This document shows, piece after piece, positions 36,204-45,904 of a stretch of 64,000 nt of DNA. Positions within the stretch are counted from its first letter, which is position 1. Each line of letters opens with the position of its first letter. Origin of the DNA: JADKCL01 sp046329055 (lineage in GTDB: Bacteria > Bacteroidota > Bacteroidia > J057 > JADKCL01); NCBI GenBank assembly GCA_046329055.1, contig JAXLVK010000006.1:1-64000 (forward strand). The letters run 5' to 3'. The notes under the pieces were generated by a model that saw only the letters and a list, made by a program, of their open reading frames with translations, made no database searches and was not told the origin of the DNA. A program made the position numbers and the translations under genes.

Positions 36204-36357
36204 TAAAAAAATAATTCAGAGTATGAATATTGGGCGGTATTTTTGATATTCGTGGCGGTTCTGGGTGAACAATTTTGTGGGCAGTGGCTCGGTAGTGATA
36301 CCACCCCCCATGAAATGAAGCCGCAAGGGTGAAAATGAGAAGTCTGGACAAAGTGTT

Positions 36358-37509
36358 ATGACCAAAGTCGGATTCGAATCCAAGCTCCCATCTGTGGGGA
36401 CGTCGATCTTTTCTGTCATGTCCGCCATGGCTGCGAAACATGGTGCGATCAACCTATCGCAGGGGTTTCCCGACTTCCCGATGGACCCTCGCATGACTGC
36501 ATTGGTCACGGAGGCTATGTCCAAGGGACTCAATCAATATGCCCCCGCCACTGGCCTGCCTGCGCTCCGGAATCAAATCGCCGAACTGGCTAATGAATGT
36601 TATGGCATCCAGCCCGACCCGGAAACCGATATCACGGTGACGAGCGGCGGGACCGAGGCGCTCTTCTGCGCGATCGCTGCCACCATCCGCGAAGGCGATG
36701 AGGTCATTGTCTTCGAACCCTGCTACGATTCCTACGTTCCGGTCATCGAACTCTTCGGCGGAGTGCCCATTTACCTCTCCCTGGAGTTCCCCGATTACAA
36801 GATCAATTGGCAGAATGTGAAGAAGTGTGTGAATTCTCGCACACGGATGATCATTCTGAACTCGCCCCACAATCCCACGGGCAGCACCCTCACGGAGGAC
36901 GACCTGAATCAGCTGGCAAAGATTGTCCAAGGCAACCCCATCGTGATCCTGAGTGATGAGGTCTATGAGCACATCATCTTCGATGGGCAGCAGCATCAGA
37001 GCATCCTCCGGCACTCGGCGCTGGCACAGCGCAGCTTTGTGGTGTCGTCATTCGGGAAGACATTCCACGCCACAGGTTGGAAGGTGGGATACTGCATTGC
37101 ACCAGATTACCTCTCCAAAGAGTTCCGCAAGGTGCACCAATTCGTGACCTTCAGCACGAGCACCCCGTTCCAGTGGGCGATCTCCGAGTACATGAAGGAC
37201 CGTACGAGCATCCACGACTTGCGGAAGATGTACGAGGAAAAGCGTAATTACTTCCTGCAATTGATGCGGCAGAGCAGATTCGAGCCGCTCGCCACCCGGG
37301 GCACCTATTTCCAGCTGATGCGCTACAACAACATCAGTGACAAGGGTGACCGTGCTTTTGCCGAATGGCTCACCAATGAAAAAGGTGTGGCTGCCATCCC
37401 GGTATCCGTCTTCTACCACAGCGGTGAGGACAACAAGGTGCTGCGATTCTGTTTCGCCAAGGAAAACTCCACGCTTGAGCGCGCTGCGGAGATCCTGATC
37501 CGCGTGTGA
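36358..37509 (+). CDS. PLP-dependent aminotransferase, methionine/kynurenine type
   Basis: A protein of 383 residues, fold-type I class I/II aminotransferase. Motifs: SQGFPDF (34-40), NQYAPATGLPALRNQIAE (59-76), NSPHNPTG (168-175), SDEVYEH (199-205) with the PLP Asp200 and Tyr203, and SSFGKTFHATGWKVGY with Lys234 forming the Schiff base. SQGFPDF and FHATGWKVGY are typical of YbdL-like methionine aminotransferases and glutamine transaminase K. It transfers the amino group of methionine or aromatic amino acids to a 2-oxo acid, possibly in methionine salvage. No linked pathway genes. The start is the first ATG after a long AT-rich leader. Confidence 0.9.
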   Translation: MTKVGFESKLPSVGTSIFSVMSAMAAKHGAINLSQGFPDFPMDPRMTALVTEAMSKGLNQYAPATGLPALRNQIAELANECYGIQPDPETDITVTSGGTEALFCAIAATIREGDEVIVFEPCYDSYVPVIELFGGVPIYLSLEFPDYKINWQNVKKCVNSRTRMIILNSPHNPTGSTLTEDDLNQLAKIVQGNPIVILSDEVYEHIIFDGQQHQSILRHSALAQRSFVVSSFGKTFHATGWKVGYCIAPDYLSKEFRKVHQFVTFSTSTPFQWAISEYMKDRTSIHDLRKMYEEKRNYFLQLMRQSRFEPLATRGTYFQLMRYNNISDKGDRAFAEWLTNEKGVAAIPVSVFYHSGEDNKVLRFCFAKENSTLERAAEILIRV

Positions 37510-37593
37510 TCATCCCAACTGTGTAACAGCGGTAGGATTTTTGGCGAAAACCGTATCGTGGCGTTGCTGTAATTTGATGCAAATGCTTTAACG

Positions 37594-40194
37594 ATGCGAA
37601 AGTTCGACCAACCACTTGTTTTCCTTTTTCTCTGTCTGAATATCCTGTCGGTACCGCTCCTGAGGGCACAGTGCCTCACCAGTGCCTACAACCAACTCGA
37701 CATCAATCAGGTCAATGCCCGCTTTGACGACGGGGGTTCCATGTTTTGGGACAGGGTCTCCGCTTCAAGGTACTACGTCCCCAAAAACTCCGGCAAGATT
37801 TCCACTTTCGCCGCAGGCTTGTGGGTAGGTGGATTGGATTCGCAGGGTCAGTTGCATGTGGCCGCTGCCAACTACGAGCAGACAGGGACTGACTACTACA
37901 CCGGACCCATGCGGCAGCCCATTTCCTACGACTGTCCGGTGCACTTCTCTGCCAGCACGGAGATTTTCAGGAACGGCCTGATCCGCCTAGCAAATGGAGA
38001 TGTCCTGGTCGTGGATAGCAACCAAGTCACGATCTACGACCCGGTCACGCTGCAGACTTTGGTCCGGCCCTTTGCCGCGCCGCGGGGCTGGGTCGGAGCC
38101 TATGAACTCGCCGATGGGCGTATCCTGCTCTATGGCGACGACAACTATCCCAACAAGAACCCCATCATGTACATGGACACCGTGTCCTACAGTTTCATTT
38201 CTGGCCCGACCTTGACTTGGTTTCACAAGGAGAGCTCCGCCACGCAATTGGACAATGGCAAGGTTTTGATCGCTGGAGTCGTGGGTTGCGAGGTGCTGGA
38301 TGTGACCAACAATACCACTACCGCGGTCCCCGATATGCTCTACCCGCGTCAGCGGCATGCCACAGTCAAGCGCCCCAATGGCGATGTGATCACATTCGGC
38401 GGAGGACAAAGCCTCGGAGGCACGGGCTATACTTTGCGCACGCAGATATTTGATGATACCCTTGGCTATTGGTTCCCAGGTCCTGACCTGGCTGTGGCCC
38501 GCAACGCCCCCACGACGGTGAGGCGCGCGAACGGAACTTATCTGATCATCGGGGGAACGACCTTGGACTCCTTGGTGGAAATCTATGATCCCGTCTCCAA
38601 CACCGTCAGCCCGGGTCCCTACCTCATCAATCCTGCAGGAGATTGCAACGCCACCTCCCTGTCCAACGGCGACATTGTAGTGGTTGCCAAGTTCACTGCT
38701 TGGATGACCAATTTCATCAACCTGTACCGGCAGTCATCCAACACGTTTGTCCCCATCAGGAAATTTCGCCTCGGGACAAACTGCGTGTTGCTGAATGGAG
38801 ACACGGTGTTGGTGGCGCAGGCTGGTGGACGGGGTTTCCGCAGGATGAGGGCTGTCGGTGATTTCATGTACGATGACAAGTGGAGGCAAGTATGGCGCGT
38901 GAGCAAGGCAGAAATCGATGAATTTCGCGCCGACTTCCTGGCCAACACGGTGGATTTCAGCCACTATCCCGACATCGAGGTCTGGCCCGCACACGGTGAC
39001 GAGTTGCTGGGGGAGGACAGGAACCTCGCACCTTTTATAGATGTGGACATGGATGGTCGGTACGACCCCTCAGGCGATGGCGACTATCCATGCATCGTGG
39101 GCGATCAGGCGCTGTGGTGGGTGTTCAATGATCAGGGATTGCACGGACAGACACAGGGGCAACCCCTCGGCATCCAAGTGGAGGCGATGGCTTATGCATT
39201 TGATTGTGGACAAACGACCTGCCCGGACACCTCCGTGGATTACACCACCTTCCTGCACTACGAGATCACCAACAAGAGCAGCAATACCTATCAAGACCTG
39301 CGAATGGGGGCGTATTTTGATACCGACCTCGGGAACTACTACGATGACTACATCGGAAGTGATAGCACCCTCCAACTGGGCTATGCATACAATGGCGATG
39401 TCACTGACGACTTGCCAGCTGGATACGGCCTGCAGCCCCCAGCGTTCGGTGTATCCATCCTCCCCAATGCGCAACCGACCGGACGGTTCTCGATGATGTA
39501 TTACCAGAATAACTTCTCGGTTGTAGGTGTCCCCAATGCTCCGGACGATTACTACGACTATCTCAACTCGACATGGATCGATGGGCAACACTTGGTGAAC
39601 AACGGCGCGAATGGGCATCCCGGCACGGGTTCCGGTGCGCCTGTTTCCGCCATGTATCCGAGTTCTGATGGGTTTTGTGGTGGGCAGTTGGCGGGATGGT
39701 CGGAGGCTGCCATCGGCAATACCCCGTCGGACCGGTCGCTCTTGGTAGGCTCCCATGGCTATTCACTACAACCGGGAGAGCGAATTCAATTCGACTTGGC
39801 CATGCCCTGGGTACGTGGCACGGACAACCTGAACAGCGTGTGCGGATTGAAGGCAGCGACAGCGAACATCATCCCATGGTGGCAAAACCAAGTTGACCGG
39901 AGCTGCTTCGATATGCTCGTGGGCACCGACAAGCCTTTGGCGAAAATCGACGGTCTGCGCCTCATTCCCAATCCGAACAGCGGCTCTGGTCTTATCGTGG
40001 ACCGTGGTCAGCCAGTGGTTGACGTTGGGACATTGGAGGTTTGGGACATGCAAGGGCGCCGCGTCATGGAGCAGGATCTGGCAGTGGGTACGAGTCAAGT
40101 GCGCCTTGAGACCGGGAGCCTTACCCCCGGCATCTACCTCGTCCGCTGGATGGATGGCAGCGGGGTGTGGGTGGAGCGCATGGTCAGGCAGTAG
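37594..40194 (+). CDS. Secreted Kelch-type propeller protein with T9SS tail (paralogue 1)
   Basis: A protein of 866 residues with a signal peptide (MRKFDQPLVFLFLCLNILSVPLLRAQ). The N-terminal module DINQVNARFDDGGSMFWDRV, then FAAGLWVGGLDSQGQLHVAA, is a pattern found at the start of several Bacteroidota exported proteins. It is followed by about five Kelch-like repeats (LANGDVLVVDSNQVTIYDPV, LDNGKVLIAGVVGCEVLDV, RANGTYLIIGGTT). A Ca-binding-like loop, DVDMDGRYDPSGDGDYPCI, opens a second conserved region (VEAMAYAFDCGQTTCPD, TTFLHYEITNKSSNTY). The T9SS domain ends it (LRLIPNPNSGSGLIV...LTPGIYLVRWM). It is the first of two tandem paralogues with the same architecture; the second starts 82 bases after its stop. 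Confidence 0.8.
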   Translation: MRKFDQPLVFLFLCLNILSVPLLRAQCLTSAYNQLDINQVNARFDDGGSMFWDRVSASRYYVPKNSGKISTFAAGLWVGGLDSQGQLHVAAANYEQTGTDYYTGPMRQPISYDCPVHFSASTEIFRNGLIRLANGDVLVVDSNQVTIYDPVTLQTLVRPFAAPRGWVGAYELADGRILLYGDDNYPNKNPIMYMDTVSYSFISGPTLTWFHKESSATQLDNGKVLIAGVVGCEVLDVTNNTTTAVPDMLYPRQRHATVKRPNGDVITFGGGQSLGGTGYTLRTQIFDDTLGYWFPGPDLAVARNAPTTVRRANGTYLIIGGTTLDSLVEIYDPVSNTVSPGPYLINPAGDCNATSLSNGDIVVVAKFTAWMTNFINLYRQSSNTFVPIRKFRLGTNCVLLNGDTVLVAQAGGRGFRRMRAVGDFMYDDKWRQVWRVSKAEIDEFRADFLANTVDFSHYPDIEVWPAHGDELLGEDRNLAPFIDVDMDGRYDPSGDGDYPCIVGDQALWWVFNDQGLHGQTQGQPLGIQVEAMAYAFDCGQTTCPDTSVDYTTFLHYEITNKSSNTYQDLRMGAYFDTDLGNYYDDYIGSDSTLQLGYAYNGDVTDDLPAGYGLQPPAFGVSILPNAQPTGRFSMMYYQNNFSVVGVPNAPDDYYDYLNSTWIDGQHLVNNGANGHPGTGSGAPVSAMYPSSDGFCGGQLAGWSEAAIGNTPSDRSLLVGSHGYSLQPGERIQFDLAMPWVRGTDNLNSVCGLKAATANIIPWWQNQVDRSCFDMLVGTDKPLAKIDGLRLIPNPNSGSGLIVDRGQPVVDVGTLEVWDMQGRRVMEQDLAVGTSQVRLETGSLTPGIYLVRWMDGSGVWVERMVRQ

Positions 40195-40276
40195 AATAAA
40201 ATTTGCATAGTAGGCTGCATTTGAGGATATTGTTTCTTCAATTGGTGACTACTCTGTGGTTTTGTCTGGAAATTCT

Positions 40277-42856
40277 ATGAAGGTGAACCGAATTCATCTG
40301 GCCTGCTTTGCTTGCATTTTTCTATTGACGATCAATCCCTGCTGGGGACAATGCCCTGGCTTAGTGGGCGCTGATCTGAACGTCAATAAGGTCAACGCCC
40401 TCATCATCAACTCAGGGGACCAGTTTTGGGACCTGATTTCGAATCCTCGTTACGAGGTACCTGCTGGATCTGGGCTGCATGCGAACTTCGCGAACGCATT
40501 GTGGATTGGTGGGATGGACGAGACTGGCCAACTCCATGTCAGCGGTGCAACCTACCGACAGAGTGGCGACGACTACTTTCTGGGCCCCTTTCACCCTGCG
40601 GGTCAGGACACCTGCGACTTGCCGTTTTCCACGATCACGGATTGCCTGCAAGATGGACTGCTTTGGCTGTCCAGCGACAAGATGCTCGCTGTGCGTCCTC
40701 GGGCGATTGAGGTGTACGATCCTCAGACCCAGACCAAGATTGTTCGGTCTTATTCTACGGATTTCAATTCCATCGTAGCGGAGGAACTTGCGAACGGAAA
40801 CGTCCTTCTGCTAGGTTGGAAATTGGGTAGCGCAGACCCTTCACATGTCATTGTCTTGGATTCGGCGGGGTTCACCATCTCAAGATTCGATACGCTGAAC
40901 ACCGCTTTTTCCAACTACCCGACCTTGGTGGAACTGCCAAATGGCAAGGTGCTGATCATGGGGCACCTGTCGTCGGAGGAGTACGATCCAGCCACTGGGC
41001 AGCATGTCGCCAAGGCCAATATGAGCATTCCCAGGTCAAAGGCCGCTGCCGCAGTGCTACCAAATGGAAAGGTATTGCTGGTGGGTGGCTCGTCCCTCAC
41101 TGCGGAATTGTATGACCCGACCTTGAACACTTGGACAGTGAGGGCAGGCATGTCCATCAGCAGGCCGTATGCTCCAAGGCTTCTCCTACTGCCCAATGGC
41201 AACGTATGGATCACGGGTGGATTTCCGTTGGCAGGTGGTGAGTTCACTGATTTCTACGACCCTATTGCCGACACCATCACTGCTGGCCCGACTTTGCCAG
41301 AACCCGCAGCAGGCCACCTCGTTGCCTTGACAGGGGCTCAGGAGGCCCTCATTGTTGGCAACGAAAACTTTAACTCGCGTCCCTATTCTTTCAATTTTGT
41401 CACAGGAGCATACCGGTACTACAATCCACTGAAGGCGGGACTGCCAGCGGCTTACAAAAATGGGAGGCTCTGCTTCGGGTTCAACAGGAGCATGAACCAG
41501 TTTGCCTTCTTTTCCCTGGCCACCAATGTCATGGAAGGCATGCCCTGGCAAAAAGTCTGGAAGGTGACCCGCAAGGATGTACAGCAATTCCAGCAAGACT
41601 TTGGCAGTCAGTCGGTGGATTTCACGCGATACCCGGACATACAGTCCTGGCCGGGAAACGGGAACATCTCAGCCGGGGAGGATGCACAGCTTGCCCCTTA
41701 TGTGGACATCGATCAAGACGGCGTCTATGACCCTGCGGGCGACGGAGACTACCCTTGCATTCCTGGCGACGCTGCTTTGTGGTGGGTGTTCAATGACAAT
41801 GGCGTACATACCGGGAGTGGAGGGGAGGCATTTCCGTTGCAGGTGGAGGCCATGGCCTATGCGGTGGATTGCGACCAAACGCCCTGCCCCGACAGCTCGC
41901 TGGACTATGCCACCTTCTACCACTATGAAATCAGCAACCGCTCCACCCACTCGTTCGACAGCCTTCGGATTGGATTCTGGAGGGAGATGGATTTGGGCAA
42001 CTATGCCGATGACTACATTGGCTCCGATTCGGCTTTGGGCCTGGCATTTGTTTACAATGGCGATGCAAACGATGAATCGGATCGAGGGTATGGAATGAAT
42101 CCTCCGGCGCTGGGCAGCCTGGTTCTTCCCGGTGCGGGCATTCAGCAGATGACCGGAATGATTTACCATGAAAACGCATTTGGTACGATGGGGAATCCGA
42201 TTGCGGCACATGACTATTACAATTACCTCGGGAACTTTTGGATGGACAGTACCCACATGGTCAACAATGGGCAGGATGGCTACCATGGTTCCGGCCCTGG
42301 TCCCATCACCAACTATGCGTTTTCAGGCAATGCAGGATGGTGCTCGCCCGGGGATCAGCAGGGATGGAGCGAGCTGTCAGCTGGGAATCAGCCCTTTGAT
42401 CGGAAGATGATCCAGGAATACGGCCCAGTTCAGTTTCCGGTGGGCGGCACCGCCACACTGGATGTTGCATTGGTATTTTCCCGCGCCAATTACAATGACA
42501 ACCTGGGCAGCGTGTGCAAGTTGAAGACCGATGCCGTGGCAGTCCGATCATGGTGGCAAAATACCTTGGACAAGAGTTGCCTTTCCATCCTTGCTGGACG
42601 CGGCGAAGCTCAACTGGCGGCCAAGCTGGGACTATTCCCCAACCCAACGAGCGGTGTGGTCTCCCTGCGGCTCGACAAGCCGACACGGAAAGAACTCGCC
42701 ATGCAGGTACTCGACTTGCAAGGCCGCAATGTCTGGAACGGACGCATTTCCAATGGCCAATCGGAGGCACAATTGGACCTGCAGCACCTGCCGGCCGGGA
42801 TTTACATCGTGTTGGTCGAGGGAATCGGGGCGCAGCGCCTCGCGATTGAGCGGTAA
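40277..42856 (+). CDS. Secreted Kelch-type propeller protein with T9SS tail (paralogue 2)
   Basis: A protein of 859 residues. The start at 40277 gives a signal peptide (MKVNRIHLACFACIFLLTIN...CWGQ). It matches the preceding protein domain by domain: NVNKVNALIINSGDQFWDLI, ALWIGGMDETGQLHVSGATY, Kelch-like repeats (LPNGKVLIMGHLSSEEYDPA, LPNGKVLLVGGSSLTAELYD, LPNGNVWITGGFPLAGGEFT), the DIDQDGVYDPAGDGDYPCI loop, EAMAYAVDCDQTPCPD, and a T9SS tail (LGLFPNPTSGVVSLRL...LPAGIYIVLVE). The Kelch consensus is cleaner here than in copy 1. The stop is 4 bases from that of the convergent membrane protein gene. Role: surface protein, ligand unknown. Confidence 0.82.
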   Translation: MKVNRIHLACFACIFLLTINPCWGQCPGLVGADLNVNKVNALIINSGDQFWDLISNPRYEVPAGSGLHANFANALWIGGMDETGQLHVSGATYRQSGDDYFLGPFHPAGQDTCDLPFSTITDCLQDGLLWLSSDKMLAVRPRAIEVYDPQTQTKIVRSYSTDFNSIVAEELANGNVLLLGWKLGSADPSHVIVLDSAGFTISRFDTLNTAFSNYPTLVELPNGKVLIMGHLSSEEYDPATGQHVAKANMSIPRSKAAAAVLPNGKVLLVGGSSLTAELYDPTLNTWTVRAGMSISRPYAPRLLLLPNGNVWITGGFPLAGGEFTDFYDPIADTITAGPTLPEPAAGHLVALTGAQEALIVGNENFNSRPYSFNFVTGAYRYYNPLKAGLPAAYKNGRLCFGFNRSMNQFAFFSLATNVMEGMPWQKVWKVTRKDVQQFQQDFGSQSVDFTRYPDIQSWPGNGNISAGEDAQLAPYVDIDQDGVYDPAGDGDYPCIPGDAALWWVFNDNGVHTGSGGEAFPLQVEAMAYAVDCDQTPCPDSSLDYATFYHYEISNRSTHSFDSLRIGFWREMDLGNYADDYIGSDSALGLAFVYNGDANDESDRGYGMNPPALGSLVLPGAGIQQMTGMIYHENAFGTMGNPIAAHDYYNYLGNFWMDSTHMVNNGQDGYHGSGPGPITNYAFSGNAGWCSPGDQQGWSELSAGNQPFDRKMIQEYGPVQFPVGGTATLDVALVFSRANYNDNLGSVCKLKTDAVAVRSWWQNTLDKSCLSILAGRGEAQLAAKLGLFPNPTSGVVSLRLDKPTRKELAMQVLDLQGRNVWNGRISNGQSEAQLDLQHLPAGIYIVLVEGIGAQRLAIER

Positions 42857-42860
42857 GGTC

Positions 42861-44978
42861 TCAAGGATCCTTTCTCAAGATGGTGATCGCCGGGTCGTAG
42901 AGGCCCACCTTCCCATAGCTCTCGGTGAAGGTGAGGATGATGTACCGCGGTCCAGCTGGAAGATTGGCGGGGACATTGTTCCGGAGCAGCGGAATCGTCA
43001 GGGGCATGAGGCGGGTGGTGCCAGGCTCAAATCGGTGCTTGACCGTCACTGTCTTCTCCCACAGGGTGGTATCTCCGGGAAAGACGTCCTTGATATGCAC
43101 CTGATAATCCACGTCGTGACGGATCAGGGCCAGCGTGATTTTCTCCTCCCGCTTGTTGTAATTCTGCCGGACAAAGGTGAATGCATTGGCCTTCACATGG
43201 CAGAAGCTGCCGGGTTCCGGGAAGACTTCCATCTGATCCCCGATCACATCGATGTTTGCGTTGATGAAATAGGTGCCGCTGCTCTCATCCATGCTGGGCG
43301 TGCGGCGGAAGATGCGCCATGCAGGCAGGCCATAGGTGCAGATTTCGAAGAAGGAGGTATCCAGGGAATAAGGGTAGGCATTGAGCTTGTCCACCTCCCA
43401 ATTGTGGCCGTGCATGGCGACCCAATTGGCGTGGTAGCGCGCCCAAAAAGCCTCATTTCGATGGCTGGAAGTGGTGTCCTTCTTGAAATTCAGCCCGGTT
43501 TCGTCGAGGACATAGCCTTCGATCGGCCATCCGATCAGGCCATGACTGGCGTGCAACGTGTCGCCCTCCGGGACCCTGGGTTTCAAGTATTCACCGATTT
43601 TCTTGCGCTCGCCTTCCACCACTGACCTGAAGGTGTCCGCCCATTTCATTTCACCCCAGAGGTTGGTCCACGTGAATATCCCCGCCGCACCCACTGCCAA
43701 TCCCGCGACGACCAACCGACCATGTCCGGGTATGCGATCCCCCAGCCATTGCAAGCCGCTCGCCAATGTCAGGAGCATGAGCCCCTCCGGTAGGACATAG
43801 TACCACTGCATTCGCTCGCCGGGATTGTAGAAGTAGTACAAGAGGAGCGTGGCGATGAATGCCGTCCCAAATACCAGATTGCGTCCTCCCTCGCGTTTGG
43901 CGGCAACCCAGCCCACCTGCATCAAGAACAAGATGCCAGCTCCCGCGAAAAACAAGGAGTGGAAGCCATTCTCGATGAATCCCTCGATGAAGGGAAACCA
44001 CGTCCCCTTGGGGTGCGGCATGTAATGCAGCTTGGCGTAGGCCGACTGCGGCATGGGGCTACCAAAAACCACCCAAGCGAAGAGTATCCAAATCAAAACG
44101 GGCACCAATCCATAGAGGAAAGCCTCCCGGTAACGGCGCTTGTGCCAGTCAAAATTCAGGAGGTCGGCCCTGTTCTCCACCGCCCAGAAAAGTGCCAGCG
44201 AGAGCACCAGGGGCACGGCATCCAGCTTGGAGATCACCGAAAATGCCATGAACAACCACATCAGTCGTTCCCTGCGCTGCAAAAAGAAGAGGATCGCCGC
44301 CAGCAAAATCGAGAAATGCACCGGGGCCTCCATCCCAGAGTTGTAGATGATGGCCATGGATCGGTTGGACGTCATCACCAGCACCCATGTCATAGCCACG
44401 AGACCTGGCGAATGCAGCGCCTCCCGCAGGATGCGGAACAGCAGGAATGCCGTGAAAAATGTCCCCGCGTAGGTGAGCAAGTTCATGGCCGCTGTGGAAC
44501 TGAGGATCCCCGTCCATGTAATGGTCCCGCCGAGGAGGCCATAAGCGAAGCTCGACAAGCCGAAAACCGGGCCATCCTCCACATTGAAACAGAAGAAGCA
44601 GCCTTCTGCGAAATTGTCGAAGTACCTGAGGATGAACCCCGCATCGTCCACATAGTTCATGGGGATGAAGTTCCGGATGAAGGCCACCGCGAGATAGCCT
44701 CCCAGGATCTCGATCAATGTCCGGGGATGAAACCTCAAGCGATGCGTCAAGCGGACCTCAGGCAGGGCGGAAAACCCGGAGTAAGCGGCAGCCAGGATGA
44801 ATGCCAGTGGCACATACCAGCGCAGGACGGGATCGTAGGGGAAATCCTTCCAAGTCTTGTCCCAGTGAACTTGGGCGAGGAGATGAAACAGCAATGCAAG
44901 GCCAAGCAACCAAGGCATCTCAGACCGCAGGAAGGACCAGCGCTTGATGCCCGGGTTCGAATTTGATTCGTTGACCAT
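42861..44978 (-). CDS. Multi-pass membrane protein, GT-C glycosyltransferase-like
   Basis: A protein of 705 residues from the ATG at 44978; the upstream in-frame ATG at 45005 is less likely. About twelve hydrophobic segments occupy residues 20-450. After the first segments is an acidic loop (NYVDDAGFILRYFDNFAEGC) at the place where GT-C enzymes using polyprenyl-phosphate sugars carry their catalytic acidic pair. A soluble periplasmic-type C-terminal domain of about 250 residues follows (ASHGLIGWPIEGYVLDE, then HDVDYQVHIKDVFPGDTT). No close family recognised. A role in glycosylating surface proteins or glycans is inference. Overall basic, monogenic, convergent with the Kelch gene. Confidence 0.65.
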   Translation of the reverse strand: MVNESNSNPGIKRWSFLRSEMPWLLGLALLFHLLAQVHWDKTWKDFPYDPVLRWYVPLAFILAAAYSGFSALPEVRLTHRLRFHPRTLIEILGGYLAVAFIRNFIPMNYVDDAGFILRYFDNFAEGCFFCFNVEDGPVFGLSSFAYGLLGGTITWTGILSSTAAMNLLTYAGTFFTAFLLFRILREALHSPGLVAMTWVLVMTSNRSMAIIYNSGMEAPVHFSILLAAILFFLQRRERLMWLFMAFSVISKLDAVPLVLSLALFWAVENRADLLNFDWHKRRYREAFLYGLVPVLIWILFAWVVFGSPMPQSAYAKLHYMPHPKGTWFPFIEGFIENGFHSLFFAGAGILFLMQVGWVAAKREGGRNLVFGTAFIATLLLYYFYNPGERMQWYYVLPEGLMLLTLASGLQWLGDRIPGHGRLVVAGLAVGAAGIFTWTNLWGEMKWADTFRSVVEGERKKIGEYLKPRVPEGDTLHASHGLIGWPIEGYVLDETGLNFKKDTTSSHRNEAFWARYHANWVAMHGHNWEVDKLNAYPYSLDTSFFEICTYGLPAWRIFRRTPSMDESSGTYFINANIDVIGDQMEVFPEPGSFCHVKANAFTFVRQNYNKREEKITLALIRHDVDYQVHIKDVFPGDTTLWEKTVTVKHRFEPGTTRLMPLTIPLLRNNVPANLPAGPRYIILTFTESYGKVGLYDPAITILRKDP

Positions 44979-45110
44979 GCTGCAAGATAAAAAGATTGCG
45001 ATCAAACGACGATTGGCTCACAACGAAGCTCACGCGGTCAATTGGCAATCAGCGGCATTGGATTGCGTGAAACGTACCTTGTCAGGAGGGGAGAAAGGCA
45101 AAACCAGTGG

Positions 45111-45761
45111 TCAGGCAGGTACAGCCTTTGAGGGTTCGGGGATGCTCAATTCGGCACCGTCAAAGCCGAAGGCCCTGAGATTCATCTGCTTGAGGTCGCT
45201 GGCATCGTATTCCTCGCGGAGCATGGTGAAGTAGAGAATGTCCGCGAACTGATTGTCGGCGAGGGGGTAGTGTTGGCGCAACAGGCCCTCCATTTTGTAG
45301 CCGAGTCGCTCAGGCACCCGCTGGCTTGCGACATTGCCGAGTTGCATGTGGATGTTCATGCGGTGGATCTCGCAATAGTCAAACGCAGCCTTGGTCAATG
45401 CGGCCGCCGCATGGGTGGCGAATCCTTGCCCGCACCTGTTCTCATCGATCCAATACCCGATTTCAAGGGCCCCCTTGCCAGCACGGTTGTGCAGCCCTGT
45501 GCCGCCCACGTAGGTCCCATCCGCCCGGTTGAAGATCGCCATGGGATAATCGGTGCCCAGGTCGTAGTTCCCGCGAAACGTGCGGATCAAGTTCAGGCAA
45601 AAGGGCACAGTGTGCTGATCCTTCACCGCCCAAGGCATCCATTTGATCAAGTGTTCATGGTTGCGCAGGATGGTCGCCGACATGACCTCGGCATCGGCAG
45701 GCTCGTAGCAACGGATCACAAAGCGATCTGTTTCCAATCGGTAGAATGGTAGAAGCGACAT
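45111..45761 (-). CDS. GNAT N-acetyltransferase, RimJ/RimL type
   Basis: A protein of 216 residues from the ATG at 45761 (MSLLPFYRLETDRFVIRCY). RimJ/RimL-like features: ETDRFVIRCYEPADAEVMSA at the start, WMPWAVKDQHTV, the strand GALEIGYWIDENRCGQGFAT that includes the acetyl-CoA loop (GxGxA-like CGQGFAT), and LGNVASQRVPERLGYKMEGL near the end. Such enzymes acetylate N-termini of ribosomal proteins or small amines. The true substrate cannot be inferred. It diverges from the hydrolase gene at 45905. Confidence 0.85.
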   Translation of the reverse strand: MSLLPFYRLETDRFVIRCYEPADAEVMSATILRNHEHLIKWMPWAVKDQHTVPFCLNLIRTFRGNYDLGTDYPMAIFNRADGTYVGGTGLHNRAGKGALEIGYWIDENRCGQGFATHAAAALTKAAFDYCEIHRMNIHMQLGNVASQRVPERLGYKMEGLLRQHYPLADNQFADILYFTMLREEYDASDLKQMNLRAFGFDGAELSIPEPSKAVPA

Positions 45762-45904
45762 GAGAGTCTGATGATAATGAGGCAAAAATAAGCCCAAGGC
45801 CCGCTATTTGGTAGCAGATGCCGAAAAAAATGGATTGGCTACATCTGATGTGCAATTTGGTGATCCTTGGCATCCTTATGATATTCACCGCACTGCTGAA
45901 AAAA

